8,349 nucleotides of DNA from Gammaproteobacteria bacterium (GTDB lineage: Bacteria; Pseudomonadota; Gammaproteobacteria; Eutrophobiales; Eutrophobiaceae). The stretch is taken from positions 1-8,349 of the forward strand of contig JACQHV010000245.1 of assembly GCA_016198885.1 (NCBI GenBank), in the 5' to 3' direction. Shown piece after piece: positions 1 to 5,219 of this stretch. Numbering within the stretch: position 1 is the stretch's first letter; each line of letters opens with the position of its first letter. Under the pieces are notes generated by a model that made no database searches, was not told where the DNA came from, and saw only the letters and a list, made by a program, of their open reading frames with translations. The position numbers and the translations under genes are program-made.

Positions 1-509
1 CCTTTTTCTTTCAACTGTTTATGTCTCCTGCGTGCCCGTTCCTCTTCACTCGCCGTGAGAAAAATTTTCAGTCTGGCGTCCGTAAAAACCACTGTACCCA
101 TATCGCGTCCATCTGCGATGAGGCCGGGCATTTTTCGAAATGCTTGTTGTCTGGCCAGCAATGCCTTGCGTACCTTCGGGTAAGCGGCCAGTTGAGAGGC
201 CGCCCTGGCGCAGGATTCTGTTCTGATCAGTTGGCTGACATCCTCTCTCTCAAGGATAACCGTGACTTCCTGCCCCACCCCCTGATTGTTAAATTTAACA
301 TCAAGTTTCTTCGCTAAGCTTGCAATCCCGCTCTCATCATCAGGGTCAACCGCATGGCGTTCAGCAGTCAATGCAAGGACACGATATAAGGCGCCACTAT
401 CAAGAAAATGCCACCGCAACCAATTTGACAGATAACTGCACACCGTACCTTTCCCCGTTCCACTTGGCCCATCCACGGTGATGACCGGTATCTCAGCGGG
501 CACCTGCAT
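1..509 (-). CDS. cmk: Cytidylate kinase (CMP/dCMP kinase), 3' end cut off by the left edge
   Basis: Phosphorylates CMP and dCMP with ATP in the cytoplasm, feeding pyrimidine nucleotide pools. 169 complete codons are visible with no stop or frameshift; the family is about 225 residues, so roughly the last 55 are missing. A P-loop GPSGTGKGT lies at residues 14-22, the LDSGALYR substrate-site motif at 36-43, and the CMP-kinase signature ADGRDMGTVVF at 132-142, followed by an Arg-rich lid stretch (EERARRR) near 156-162. The start ATG (507-509) lies inside the 3' end of aroA, giving a 17-nt overlap that suggests translational coupling. A GGGAG stretch directly abuts this ATG. The in-frame GTG two codons later (501-503) has a better 6-nt spacing from AGGGAG and could be the true start; the difference is two residues. 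In related genomes cmk is followed by rpsA, which would lie beyond the window. Confidence 0.95.
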   Translation of the reverse strand, partial: MQVPAEIPVITVDGPSGTGKGTVCSYLSNWLRWHFLDSGALYRVLALTAERHAVDPDDESGIASLAKKLDVKFNNQGVGQEVTVILEREDVSQLIRTESCARAASQLAAYPKVRKALLARQQAFRKMPGLIADGRDMGTVVFTDARLKIFLTASEEERARRRHKQLKEK

Positions 510-1824
510 CTCCCTGCCTGATTCCCAGCCCGGCCTGATCTGCGAGATCGACAAATCCCGGAAAAGAGGTATTCACATTCGTACAATCTTTGATGGTAAT
601 GAGGTCTTTTGCGGCCAAACCAGCCATGGCAAACGCCATGGCAATGCGGTGATCGTTGAAACTATCGACGACGCCCCCCCGGATCCTGCCTCCTTCCACC
701 TCCATCCCGTCCGCATGGGCTTTTGCATTAATGCCAATGGCCTTGAGTCCTTCTGTTATTGCCATGATTCGATCACTCTCCTTCACACGCAATTCAGCCG
801 CCCCTTTAAGCACAGTCCGGTTCTTGGCAGAGGCAGCCGCAATCATGATGGCGGGAAACTCATCAATCGCCGCCGGAACCAGATCCAGGGGGATCTCAAT
901 ACCATGCAATTGACTCGATCGCACCCGGATATCTCCGACCGGTTCGCCGGACTGAATGCGCGGGTTATTGACCATGATATCCGCGCCCATGGACTTGAGG
1001 ATATGGATTACGGCATCACGCGTTGGATTGATTCCGACCTGCTCCAGGGTGATCTCTGATCCCTCAGAAATACATGCGCCGACAATAAAAAAGGCCGCGG
1101 ATGAAATATCCCCGGGGACGGTAATTTCTGTGGCACGTAGTTTGCCGCCACCGGTGATGCATATTGAGTTACTACGCTTATTCAGCACATAGCCGAATTG
1201 CTCCAGCATGCGCTCTGTGTGATCCCGGGTTTGGGCAGGTTCATGAATACAGGTTTTACCTTCTGCATACAATCCTGCCAACAGCAGGCATGACTTGAGC
1301 TGGGCGCTGACGACCGGTAATGCGTAGTCAATGCCGTGCAGTTTCCGGCCGCCGCGGATTTTGATGGGTAATGTGCCCTGCTGGGTACAGGTAATATCCG
1401 CATTCATCATTTGCAGGGGTTGAGTAACACGGCGCATGGGACGCCGCATCAGGGAGGCATCTCCGATCAGTTCGGAATTGAAGGATTGTCCCGAAAGCAG
1501 TCCCGCCAGAAGACGCACCGAGGTACCGGAATTTCCCAGGTCAAGGGGACCGGAGGGTGCCGTCAGTCCATGCAGTCCGACACCATTCACCACTACGTCC
1601 TGTTGGTTGCGCTGAGTAATCTCAACCCCCATCGCCCTGAATGCGGACAGGGTAGCCAAGGTGTCTTCACCCTCCAGAAAACCGTTGATCCTGGTCTGCC
1701 CTTCCGCAATGGCACCCAGCATGAGGGCCCGGTGTGAGATTGATTTATCTCCCGGCAGGCGGAATCGGCCTTTCAGTGCACCGCCCGGTGCAACAATGTA
1801 ATTGATGGATACAGGGTCTGACAT
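493..1824 (-). CDS. aroA: 3-phosphoshikimate 1-carboxyvinyltransferase (EPSP synthase)
   Basis: Transfers enolpyruvyl from PEP to shikimate-3-phosphate, the sixth step of the shikimate pathway. The protein is 443 residues, the normal family length. Visible motifs are LPGDKSISHR at 23-32, GNSGTSVRLL at 97-106, SAQLK at 173-177, RDHTE at 200-204, the catalytic Asp region IDEFP at 320-324, KESDR at 348-352, NDHR at 390-393 and the C-terminal NTSFPG. The GDKS, SAQLK and RDHTE motifs resemble class II EPSP synthases rather than the E. coli class I type. I chose ATG 1824 because it places the first conserved strand at the usual distance. The frame stays open upstream to 1923 inside tyrA, but the only earlier candidate start is a TTG and that extension looks unlike the family. 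No clear Shine-Dalgarno precedes the ATG; with tyrA ending 19 nt upstream, coupling to tyrA translation is likely. The stop overlaps cmk. Confidence 0.97.
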   Translation of the reverse strand: MSDPVSINYIVAPGGALKGRFRLPGDKSISHRALMLGAIAEGQTRINGFLEGEDTLATLSAFRAMGVEITQRNQQDVVVNGVGLHGLTAPSGPLDLGNSGTSVRLLAGLLSGQSFNSELIGDASLMRRPMRRVTQPLQMMNADITCTQQGTLPIKIRGGRKLHGIDYALPVVSAQLKSCLLLAGLYAEGKTCIHEPAQTRDHTERMLEQFGYVLNKRSNSICITGGGKLRATEITVPGDISSAAFFIVGACISEGSEITLEQVGINPTRDAVIHILKSMGADIMVNNPRIQSGEPVGDIRVRSSQLHGIEIPLDLVPAAIDEFPAIMIAAASAKNRTVLKGAAELRVKESDRIMAITEGLKAIGINAKAHADGMEVEGGRIRGGVVDSFNDHRIAMAFAMAGLAAKDLITIKDCTNVNTSFPGFVDLADQAGLGIRQGDAGAR

Positions 1825-1843
1825 TAAATAACAATAAAGCGCA

Positions 1844-2737
1844 CTATTCTGTTGAATCGTTGTTGCGCTTGCCACGTTGATCAGTGAACTTGTCCCGCGC
1901 CTCCTTGGCACGCGCAAATAACTCTAACAGCGCGTCACTATCATCATTTTTGATCGCGGACCTGATCGTATTCAAATGACTGTCAAATCGATCCAGCGCC
2001 TTGAGCAACTGTTTGCGGTTGGAAAAACAGATATCGTGCCACATCTGTGGATGACTGGAGGCGATCCGCGTGAAATCGGCAAAACCGCCTGCGGCGAAAT
2101 TAAAGATTTCATCGCGATCCTGCATTCCGGCAAGACAGTCTACCAGCGCATAAGCCAGCATATGCGGCAAATGACTGGTCGCAGCCAGGATTTCATCATG
2201 TTGTTCAACCTTGAGATGCACCACTTCAGCCCCCGTGGTTTCCCACATTTTCGTGATCAGGTTAAGCGCACTGGCAGTGGTTTCCGGCAAAGGCGTCAAT
2301 ATAACCCGGTGTGCTTCAAACAGACCGGCAAAGGATGCCTCCACGCCGTTCCTTTCAGTACCGGCGATCGGATGTCCCGGTACAAACCGGGACAAGTGAT
2401 GATCCAGCGCTTTACGCGCCGCAGAAACCACACTCCCTTTGGCACTGCCTACATCCGTAATAACGACATCATCTTTCAGACAACCCTGCATGGCCATCAA
2501 CAGGGATTCAGTGGTGGCCAGTGGTGTTGCAAGCACCACTACGTCAGCATCTTTAACCGCACGCGCAACGTCCAGGTGGAATTCATCAATGACACCGAGA
2601 TCAACGGCCTTCTGCAGATGGGTCTTGTTACGGCCACAACCGATAACTTTGCCACATGCTTTTGCGCGCCGAAGGGCGCGCGCCAGCGAACCGCCGATCA
2701 GGCCCACTCCAATGATTGCCAATCGTTTAATCAACAT
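1844..2737 (-). CDS. tyrA: Prephenate/arogenate dehydrogenase (TyrA)
   Basis: Oxidative decarboxylation of prephenate (and possibly arogenate) to 4-hydroxyphenylpyruvate (or tyrosine). The protein is 297 residues and monofunctional, with no chorismate mutase or AroA domain. The Rossmann motif GVGLIGGSLA is at 10-19. The catalytic-His segment GHPIAGTE is at 121-128, SHLPHMLA at 188-195, and the prephenate-binding block GGFADFTRIASS at 217-228 (TRIA Arg224 present). Family members usually have Arg where Ala220 sits. The end of the second beta strand reads VIGCGRN (31-37), lacking the Asp typical of NAD-specific members, so NADP use is possible. I chose ATG 2737 because residues 3-10 begin the first Rossmann strand. 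An upstream in-frame GTG at 2791 would add 18 residues, partly translated from repeat DNA, and is less likely. The Shine-Dalgarno is weak. The gene follows hisC by 57 nt and precedes aroA by 19 nt. Confidence 0.94.
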   Translation of the reverse strand: MLIKRLAIIGVGLIGGSLARALRRAKACGKVIGCGRNKTHLQKAVDLGVIDEFHLDVARAVKDADVVVLATPLATTESLLMAMQGCLKDDVVITDVGSAKGSVVSAARKALDHHLSRFVPGHPIAGTERNGVEASFAGLFEAHRVILTPLPETTASALNLITKMWETTGAEVVHLKVEQHDEILAATSHLPHMLAYALVDCLAGMQDRDEIFNFAAGGFADFTRIASSHPQMWHDICFSNRKQLLKALDRFDSHLNTIRSAIKNDDSDALLELFARAKEARDKFTDQRGKRNNDSTE

Positions 2738-2738
2738 A

Positions 2739-2752
2739 TCTCGTATCTCGTA
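2739..2752. repeat. Two tandem 7-bp units (TCTCGTA) at the tyrA start
   Basis: Two perfect copies of TCTCGTA on the plus strand (TACGAGA on the coding strand) end two bases before the tyrA ATG, so they occupy the position where the ribosome binding site should be. The only Shine-Dalgarno-like bases there are the GAG triplets inside the repeat units. Confidence 0.6.
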
Positions 2753-2773
2753 TTTAAAAAATCGAAGTTTGAG

Positions 2774-2789
2774 GGAACTTTTTAGTTCC
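2774..2789 (-). other. Small perfect hairpin in the hisC-tyrA gap
   Basis: The coding strand reads GGAACT, an AAAA loop, then AGTTCC: a perfect 6-bp stem with a 4-nt loop starting five bases after the hisC stop codon. Role unknown. It may be a weak RNA stem protecting or punctuating the transcript. A T6 tract follows about 12 nt further on, too far away for a canonical terminator. Confidence 0.4.
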
Positions 2790-2793
2790 ACCT

Positions 2794-2814
2794 TTCACGC
2801 TTCACGCTTCACTT
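2794..2814. repeat. Three tandem 7-bp units (TTCACGC) over the hisC 3' end
   Basis: On the plus strand the units are TTCACGC, TTCACGC and TTCACTT. On the coding strand they read GTGAAGC-like and encode the last residues of HisC (VKREA) and its TGA stop. The same 7-bp period recurs at other junctions of this operon with different unit sequences. Confidence 0.65.
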
Positions 2815-3910
2815 TACCAATCACCTTTTTCAATGCCTTTATAAATTTCTCATTCTCTTCTTCCAGCCCGATCGTAATACGCAAATGATTCGGCATCCCG
2901 TAATTATCGATGGGGCGGACGATCACGCCTTTGTGCAAAAGCTGCTGAAAAACCTCTTTCCCCGGCTGTTGCAGATCAACACATACAAAATTTCCGGCGG
3001 ATGGAATGTAATTGAGGCCCATACTGTCGAAGGCATCCGTCAATTGCTGCATGCCGTTTTGATTAAGCTTGACACTTTGTTCGATGTGGGTTGTATCCTT
3101 CAGCGCCGTCTTTGCAGCAACCATGGCCATGCTGTTTACATTAAATGGTTGACGGACGCGATTCATGAGATCGGCGAGGTCCTTGTGCGAAATACTATAA
3201 CCCACGCGCAAGCCGGCAAGACCGTGCACCTTGGAGAAGGTTCGGGTTACCACCAGGTTCGGGAATTCCGGCAACCATTCAATGCAATCCGGATAATCAG
3301 GTTCCTGTACATAGTCAAAATAGGCCTCATCCACGACCACGATTATGTGTTCAGGAACTGCTTCAAGCAGCGAGCGCAATTCCGATCGCGTTGACCATGT
3401 ACCGGTCGGGTTATTGGGATTAGCAACAAACATTAATCGGCTGCGTTTGCTGATTGCGCCCTGCATGGCCTTGAGATCATGACCGAAGTTTCGCGCGGGC
3501 ACGATCACGGCCTTTGCCCCAATCGCCCCGGTAACAAGTGGATAAACGGCAAAGGCATGCTCGGAAAATATCACTTCATGCTCGGAAGTCACCACCGCCC
3601 GGGCAGACAGTTCCAGAACATCATTGGAACCATTGCCGAGTGTAATCTGCTCCGGACGGATGCCATGATATTCTGCAAGCGCGGATTTCAATTCATACCC
3701 ATTGCCATCCGGATAACGGGAGATGTCCAGCGGTTGTTTCATTGCAGCCCGCACCATCGGTCCCGGTCCCAATGGATTTTCATTCGAGGCGAGCTTGATG
3801 ATATTTTTCAGTCCCAGTTCCCGTTCCAGTTCTTCAATGGGTTTCCCCGCCTGATACGGTTGCAGACCCGCAACGCCGGGAGTGGCCAGTTGCAATAAAT
3901 CACATGTCAT
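2795..3910 (-). CDS. hisC: Histidinol-phosphate / aromatic aminotransferase (HisC family)
   Basis: PLP-dependent class I aminotransferase. HisC enzymes convert imidazole-acetol phosphate to histidinol phosphate; copies located in this aromatic operon are thought to act also, or mainly, on phenylpyruvate and 4-hydroxyphenylpyruvate. 371 residues, normal length. ASNENPLGPGP is at 41-51 and ANPNNPTG at 163-170. The PLP-contacting DEAYFDY is at 194-200, the Schiff-base lysine is K227 in TFSKVHGLAGLRVGY, and the substrate-carboxylate Arg is in LRITIG near 344. The ATG at 3908-3910 gives the usual N-terminus (LATPGVAGLQPY at 8-19). It has no recognisable Shine-Dalgarno: the bases in front are TAATTAATT after an array of 7-bp repeats. 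The C-terminal tail beyond about residue 366 is encoded by a 7-bp repeat. Whether histidine or aromatic synthesis is the main role cannot be told from the sequence; the neighbours favour aromatics. Confidence 0.95.
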   Translation of the reverse strand: MTCDLLQLATPGVAGLQPYQAGKPIEELERELGLKNIIKLASNENPLGPGPMVRAAMKQPLDISRYPDGNGYELKSALAEYHGIRPEQITLGNGSNDVLELSARAVVTSEHEVIFSEHAFAVYPLVTGAIGAKAVIVPARNFGHDLKAMQGAISKRSRLMFVANPNNPTGTWSTRSELRSLLEAVPEHIIVVVDEAYFDYVQEPDYPDCIEWLPEFPNLVVTRTFSKVHGLAGLRVGYSISHKDLADLMNRVRQPFNVNSMAMVAAKTALKDTTHIEQSVKLNQNGMQQLTDAFDSMGLNYIPSAGNFVCVDLQQPGKEVFQQLLHKGVIVRPIDNYGMPNHLRITIGLEEENEKFIKALKKVIGKVKREA

Positions 3911-3916
3911 AATTAA

Positions 3917-3979
3917 TTAGGTGATTGGTGATAGGTGATTGGTGATTAGTGATTGGTAAAATCTAAGATACTCCGTCAT
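3917..3979 (-). CDS. Possible 20-codon leader ORF before hisC (speculative)
   Basis: On the coding strand an ATG at 3979 opens a 20-codon frame that ends with TAA six bases before the hisC ATG. Its second half is translated from the 7-bp repeat array. A GGTGA lies about 10 nt upstream of the ATG and could serve as a ribosome site. The peptide begins MTEYLRFYQS and has no run of His, Phe or Tyr codons, so it is not a classical attenuator leader. If translated, it could couple ribosomes into hisC, which lacks its own Shine-Dalgarno. It may equally be chance. Confidence 0.15.
   Translation of the reverse strand: MTEYLRFYQSLITNHLSPIT
3920..3954. repeat. Array of five 7-bp units (GGTGATT) upstream of hisC
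   Basis: Plus-strand units in order: GGTGATT, GGTGATA, GGTGATT, GGTGATT, AGTGATT, followed by a partial GGT. The array ends ten bases before the hisC ATG on the coding strand, where it reads AATCACC. It is opposed to the array at 3990-4045 and nearly complementary to it. Confidence 0.85.
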
Positions 3980-3989
3980 TATTAATTAA

Positions 3990-4045
3990 TCACCATTCAC
4001 TATTCACCATTCACTATTCACCATTCACTATTCACTATTCACCAT
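3990..4045. repeat. Array of eight 7-bp units (TCACCAT/TCACTAT) after pheA
   Basis: Eight uninterrupted units on the plus strand alternate mostly between TCACCAT and TCACTAT: four of each, with one place where two TCACTAT are adjacent. On the coding strand they read ATGGTGA and ATAGTGA. The last unit abuts the pheA stop codon (TCA at 4046-4048), which continues the unit phase. Because 7 is not a multiple of 3 and the units contain TAG and TGA, the array carries stops in all three coding-strand frames. Confidence 0.9.
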
Positions 4046-5131
4046 TCATAAGACCGCCACGGGATATGAACCCAACAGCTTCACCATGGAGGCAGATGCC
4101 TTGAGTTTTTCCAGGGCAGCAACCACCTGTTTATCCATGGCGTGTCCTTCGATATCAACAAAAAATACATATTCCCACATGCCCTGGCGTGATGGCCTGG
4201 ACTCAATCCGTGTCATGCTGACATTGTTGACAGCGAAACAGGCCAGCATGTCATGCAACGACCCGGGCCTGTTCGGCGCGGAAAACAGGAGTGACGTCTT
4301 GTCATTTCCGCTCGGCATGGTGTTGTGACGGCCGATGACAAGGAATCGGGTGGTATTATCCGGTTCATCTTCAATATTACTGACCAGGATGGGTAAATCA
4401 TAATATTCCGCAGCGGTTTCTCCTGCGATCGCAGCTGCATCTTTTTTCTTGTCGACGAGACGCGCCGCCTCGGCATTACTGCTGACTGCGATACGCTCCG
4501 CCTGCAGCAGATGTGTATCCAGCCATCCACGGCATTGCGCCAGTGATTGTTGATGTGAGTAGACCTGCTTGATCTTTTCGATCTTGTCCGCGTTACTCAG
4601 CAAATGATGATGTATGCGCAGTTCAACTTCCCCGCAGATCAGTAAACTGGAATTGATCAACATATCCAGGGTGTGATTAATGACCCCTTCAATGGAATTT
4701 TCCACCGGGACAACACCATAGTGGCAGGAACCGGCATCCACCTCCCTGAACACCTGATCAATACTTGCCAGGGCCGTGGTCTTGACGGAATGTCCGAAAT
4801 GCTTCAACGCCGCGGACTGGGTGAATGTCCCTTCCGGACCAAGATAGGCAATATCGAGTACCTGCTCAAGCGCGAGACATGCTGACATAATCTCGCGAAA
4901 CAATCGTGCCATCTCCTCTTCGGAAAGCGGGCCCTTGTTCTTATCAATAATATTGCGTAACACCTGGGCCTCGCGCTCGGGACGATAGAAGGCATTATTT
5001 TCAGAGTGCTCGCCTTTAACCTGGGCGATCTCGGCCGCAAGGCGCGCACGTTCGCTGATTAATTCCAGCAAACGGGCATCGATGTCATCAATGCGTGTGC
5101 GCAGATCCGCCAGTTTAGAATGTTCAGACAT
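4046..5131 (-). CDS. pheA: Bifunctional chorismate mutase / prephenate dehydratase (P-protein)
   Basis: Converts chorismate to prephenate and then to phenylpyruvate, the committed route to phenylalanine. 361 residues with the standard three parts. An AroQ chorismate mutase occupies about 1-92; R11, R28 and K39 match the E. coli active-site numbering, with YRPERE at 49-54. The prephenate dehydratase domain is about 94-270, with GPEGTFTQSA at 98-107, PVENSIEGVINHTLD at 142-156, YSHQQSLAQC at 191-200 and the catalytic TRF at 261-263. A C-terminal ACT domain from about 278 has GSL at 290-292 and ESRP at 310-313, the phenylalanine-binding motifs, so feedback inhibition by Phe is expected. ATG 5131 has a GGGGA eight bases upstream. 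A 15-residue in-frame upstream extension would be translated repeat DNA and is rejected. It lies 88 nt after serC and 135 nt before hisC. Confidence 0.97.
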   Translation of the reverse strand: MSEHSKLADLRTRIDDIDARLLELISERARLAAEIAQVKGEHSENNAFYRPEREAQVLRNIIDKNKGPLSEEEMARLFREIMSACLALEQVLDIAYLGPEGTFTQSAALKHFGHSVKTTALASIDQVFREVDAGSCHYGVVPVENSIEGVINHTLDMLINSSLLICGEVELRIHHHLLSNADKIEKIKQVYSHQQSLAQCRGWLDTHLLQAERIAVSSNAEAARLVDKKKDAAAIAGETAAEYYDLPILVSNIEDEPDNTTRFLVIGRHNTMPSGNDKTSLLFSAPNRPGSLHDMLACFAVNNVSMTRIESRPSRQGMWEYVFFVDIEGHAMDKQVVAALEKLKASASMVKLLGSYPVAVL

Positions 5132-5144
5132 GGAGAATATCCCC
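5132..5144 (-). promoter_or_regulatory. pheA Shine-Dalgarno within a small hairpin
   Basis: The coding strand reads GGGGA, TAT, TCTCC and then the pheA ATG. GGGGA is the Shine-Dalgarno with 8-nt spacing. It can pair with TCTCC (five pairs, one of them G-U) around a 3-nt loop, which would hide the ribosome site. This is the clearest Shine-Dalgarno among the internal genes of the run. Confidence 0.5.
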
Positions 5145-5177
5145 GATAAGATTTCTCGCCATGCTCGAAATGACAAT
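5145..5177. repeat. Imperfect palindromic dispersed-type repeat in the pheA leader
   Basis: The plus strand contains GATTTCTCGCCATGCTCGAA followed by ATGACA. ATTTC...GAAAT arms flank a GC-rich centre. The sequence closely resembles a short palindromic repeat (AGATTTCTCGCT-CGCTCGAAATGACA type) that I recall as scattered between genes in many bacterial genomes. Only one copy is in this window, so its repetitive nature is inferred. Confidence 0.45.
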
Positions 5178-5219
5178 GCTTATTCTTTCATTCCGGACAA
5201 ATGTGAGGAATCTGTAATA

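Larger units (their letters stand above)
3920..4045 (-). promoter_or_regulatory. Predicted long imperfect stem-loop between pheA and hisC
   Basis: The two opposed 7-bp arrays are complementary at six of seven positions per unit: GGTGATT against ATTCACC, with one T-T mismatch. Five units on one side can pair in register with several of the eight on the other around a spacer of about 35 nt. In the transcript this would place a long stem between the pheA stop and the hisC start, where it could affect RNA stability or downstream translation. Pairing is read from sequence only; no folding energy was computed. Confidence 0.4.

Noticed and set aside
478..1059. Plus-strand open frames opposite aroA, tyrA, hisC, serC and gyrA, some above 190 codons
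   Set aside because: All lie antisense to well-recognised genes, show no family resemblance, and are explained by the codon composition of the real strand.
1825..1917. 31-residue N-terminal extension of AroA from a TTG at 1917
   Set aside because: It lies within tyrA in another frame, does not resemble AroA N-termini, and ATG 1824 gives the normal length.
2756..2789. Terminator or attenuator between hisC and tyrA (hairpin plus T6 tract)
   Set aside because: The 6-bp stem is about 12 nt from the T6 tract, and the alternative stem next to the T tract has only five mostly A-U pairs. There is no leader peptide of Tyr or Phe codons.
2738..2791. 18-residue N-terminal extension of TyrA from GTG 2791
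   Set aside because: It is partly repeat-encoded (KYEIRD) and precedes the Rossmann strand that normally starts at the N-terminus. It is not fully excluded.
3920..4045. CRISPR array
   Set aside because: The units are contiguous 7-mers with no spacers of unique sequence and no cas genes nearby.
5132..5176. 15-residue N-terminal extension of PheA
   Set aside because: It is the translation of the palindromic leader repeat; ATG 5131 has a spaced GGGGA and matches the chorismate mutase numbering.
5180..5191. Three-codon ORF (ATG AAA GAA TAA) before pheA
   Set aside because: It has no Phe codons, is too short to act as an attenuator leader, and is expected by chance.
5145..5219. Promoter for pheA (TTGTCA with a weak -10 about 17 nt later)
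   Set aside because: The -10 matches only about half of the consensus and the match overlaps the repeat; not supportable from sequence alone.
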